Of a stretch of 64,000 nucleotides of DNA, positions 63,993-64,000 are shown in pieces. A program made the position numbers and the translations under genes. The stretch lies in assembly GCA_027886175.1 (NCBI GenBank), contig JAJNNQ010000003.1:2874001-2938000 (forward strand), given 5' to 3'. The notes under the pieces were generated by a model. That model was not told the origin of the DNA. It was given only the letters and a program-made list of their open reading frames with translations, and did not search any database. The stretch's first letter is position 1. Each line of letters starts with the position of its first letter. Origin of the DNA: Phylloscopus collybita (Eukaryota > Chordata > Aves > Passeriformes > Phylloscopidae).

Positions 63993-64000
63993 GTTTTGAT

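Larger units (their letters stand above)
54885..64000 (-). other. BCHE: BCHE upstream intron, 3' portion (continues past the window)
   Basis: The acceptor ag is at 54886-54885 on the minus strand and the phase is 2. No cholinesterase sequence such as the FGESAG nucleophile elbow appears anywhere to the right, so the large exon must lie beyond 64000. Contents I can name are a degraded CR1 tail (57262-57340), a CAAAA-type repeat (57476-57525), a possible CR1 tail remnant (58988-59030), an A24 run (61148-61171), a TAA microsatellite (61830-61870) and a CR1 3' end (63541-63992). Otherwise I see no gene. Open frames at 58338-58956 and 60422-60955 are discussed under findings. Confidence 0.85.

Overview
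The window looks like a stretch of bird genome, most probably from a songbird. The base composition is AT-leaning and gene-poor. The interspersed repeats I can recognise are CR1 LINE fragments with bird-type 3' tails (variants of ATTCTGTGATTCTGTG or ATTCCATGATT). I see no Alu, B1 or L1 material. The species is inferred from repeat style only and is not proven.

The one protein-coding gene I can support is butyrylcholinesterase (BCHE), on the minus strand and present only as its 3' part. The penultimate coding exon (167 bp) is at 54718-54884 and the last coding exon (122 bp, with stop codon) is at 47073-47194. They are joined by a 7.5 kb intron with normal splice signals and matching phases. 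The large upstream exon, which in vertebrates carries the signal peptide and most of the catalytic domain, is not here. It should lie beyond position 64000, so 54885-64000 is the 3' part of the preceding intron. Everything left of about 46.9 kb is downstream flank, a gene desert in this window.

Layout: 1-46.9 kb is intergenic, with scattered CR1 fragments, simple repeats and several repeat-free stretches that resemble conserved non-coding DNA by eye. The most striking low-complexity block is 42.4-43.7 kb. It holds a CCTT/CCCT repeat, a 255-base pure C/T tract, and an A/C tract built of about 104-111 bp units with long C runs. 47.1-54.9 kb holds the two BCHE exons and the intron between them. 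That intron contains a CR1 3' end lying antisense to BCHE and a 162-base pure G/T tract. 54.9-64 kb is intron 2, with simple repeats and a CR1 3' end near the right edge.

The most interesting structural theme is tandem amplification inside CR1 copies. A 27-bp minisatellite at 34.8 kb grew out of a CR1 segment that is itself interrupted by a second CR1. A 39-bp repeat occurs in two CR1 copies (29.7 and 63.8 kb), and a 40-44 bp repeat in a third (48.4 kb). I found no sign of an undescribed multi-gene system. Most open frames in the window are chance frames in repeats or low-complexity sequence.
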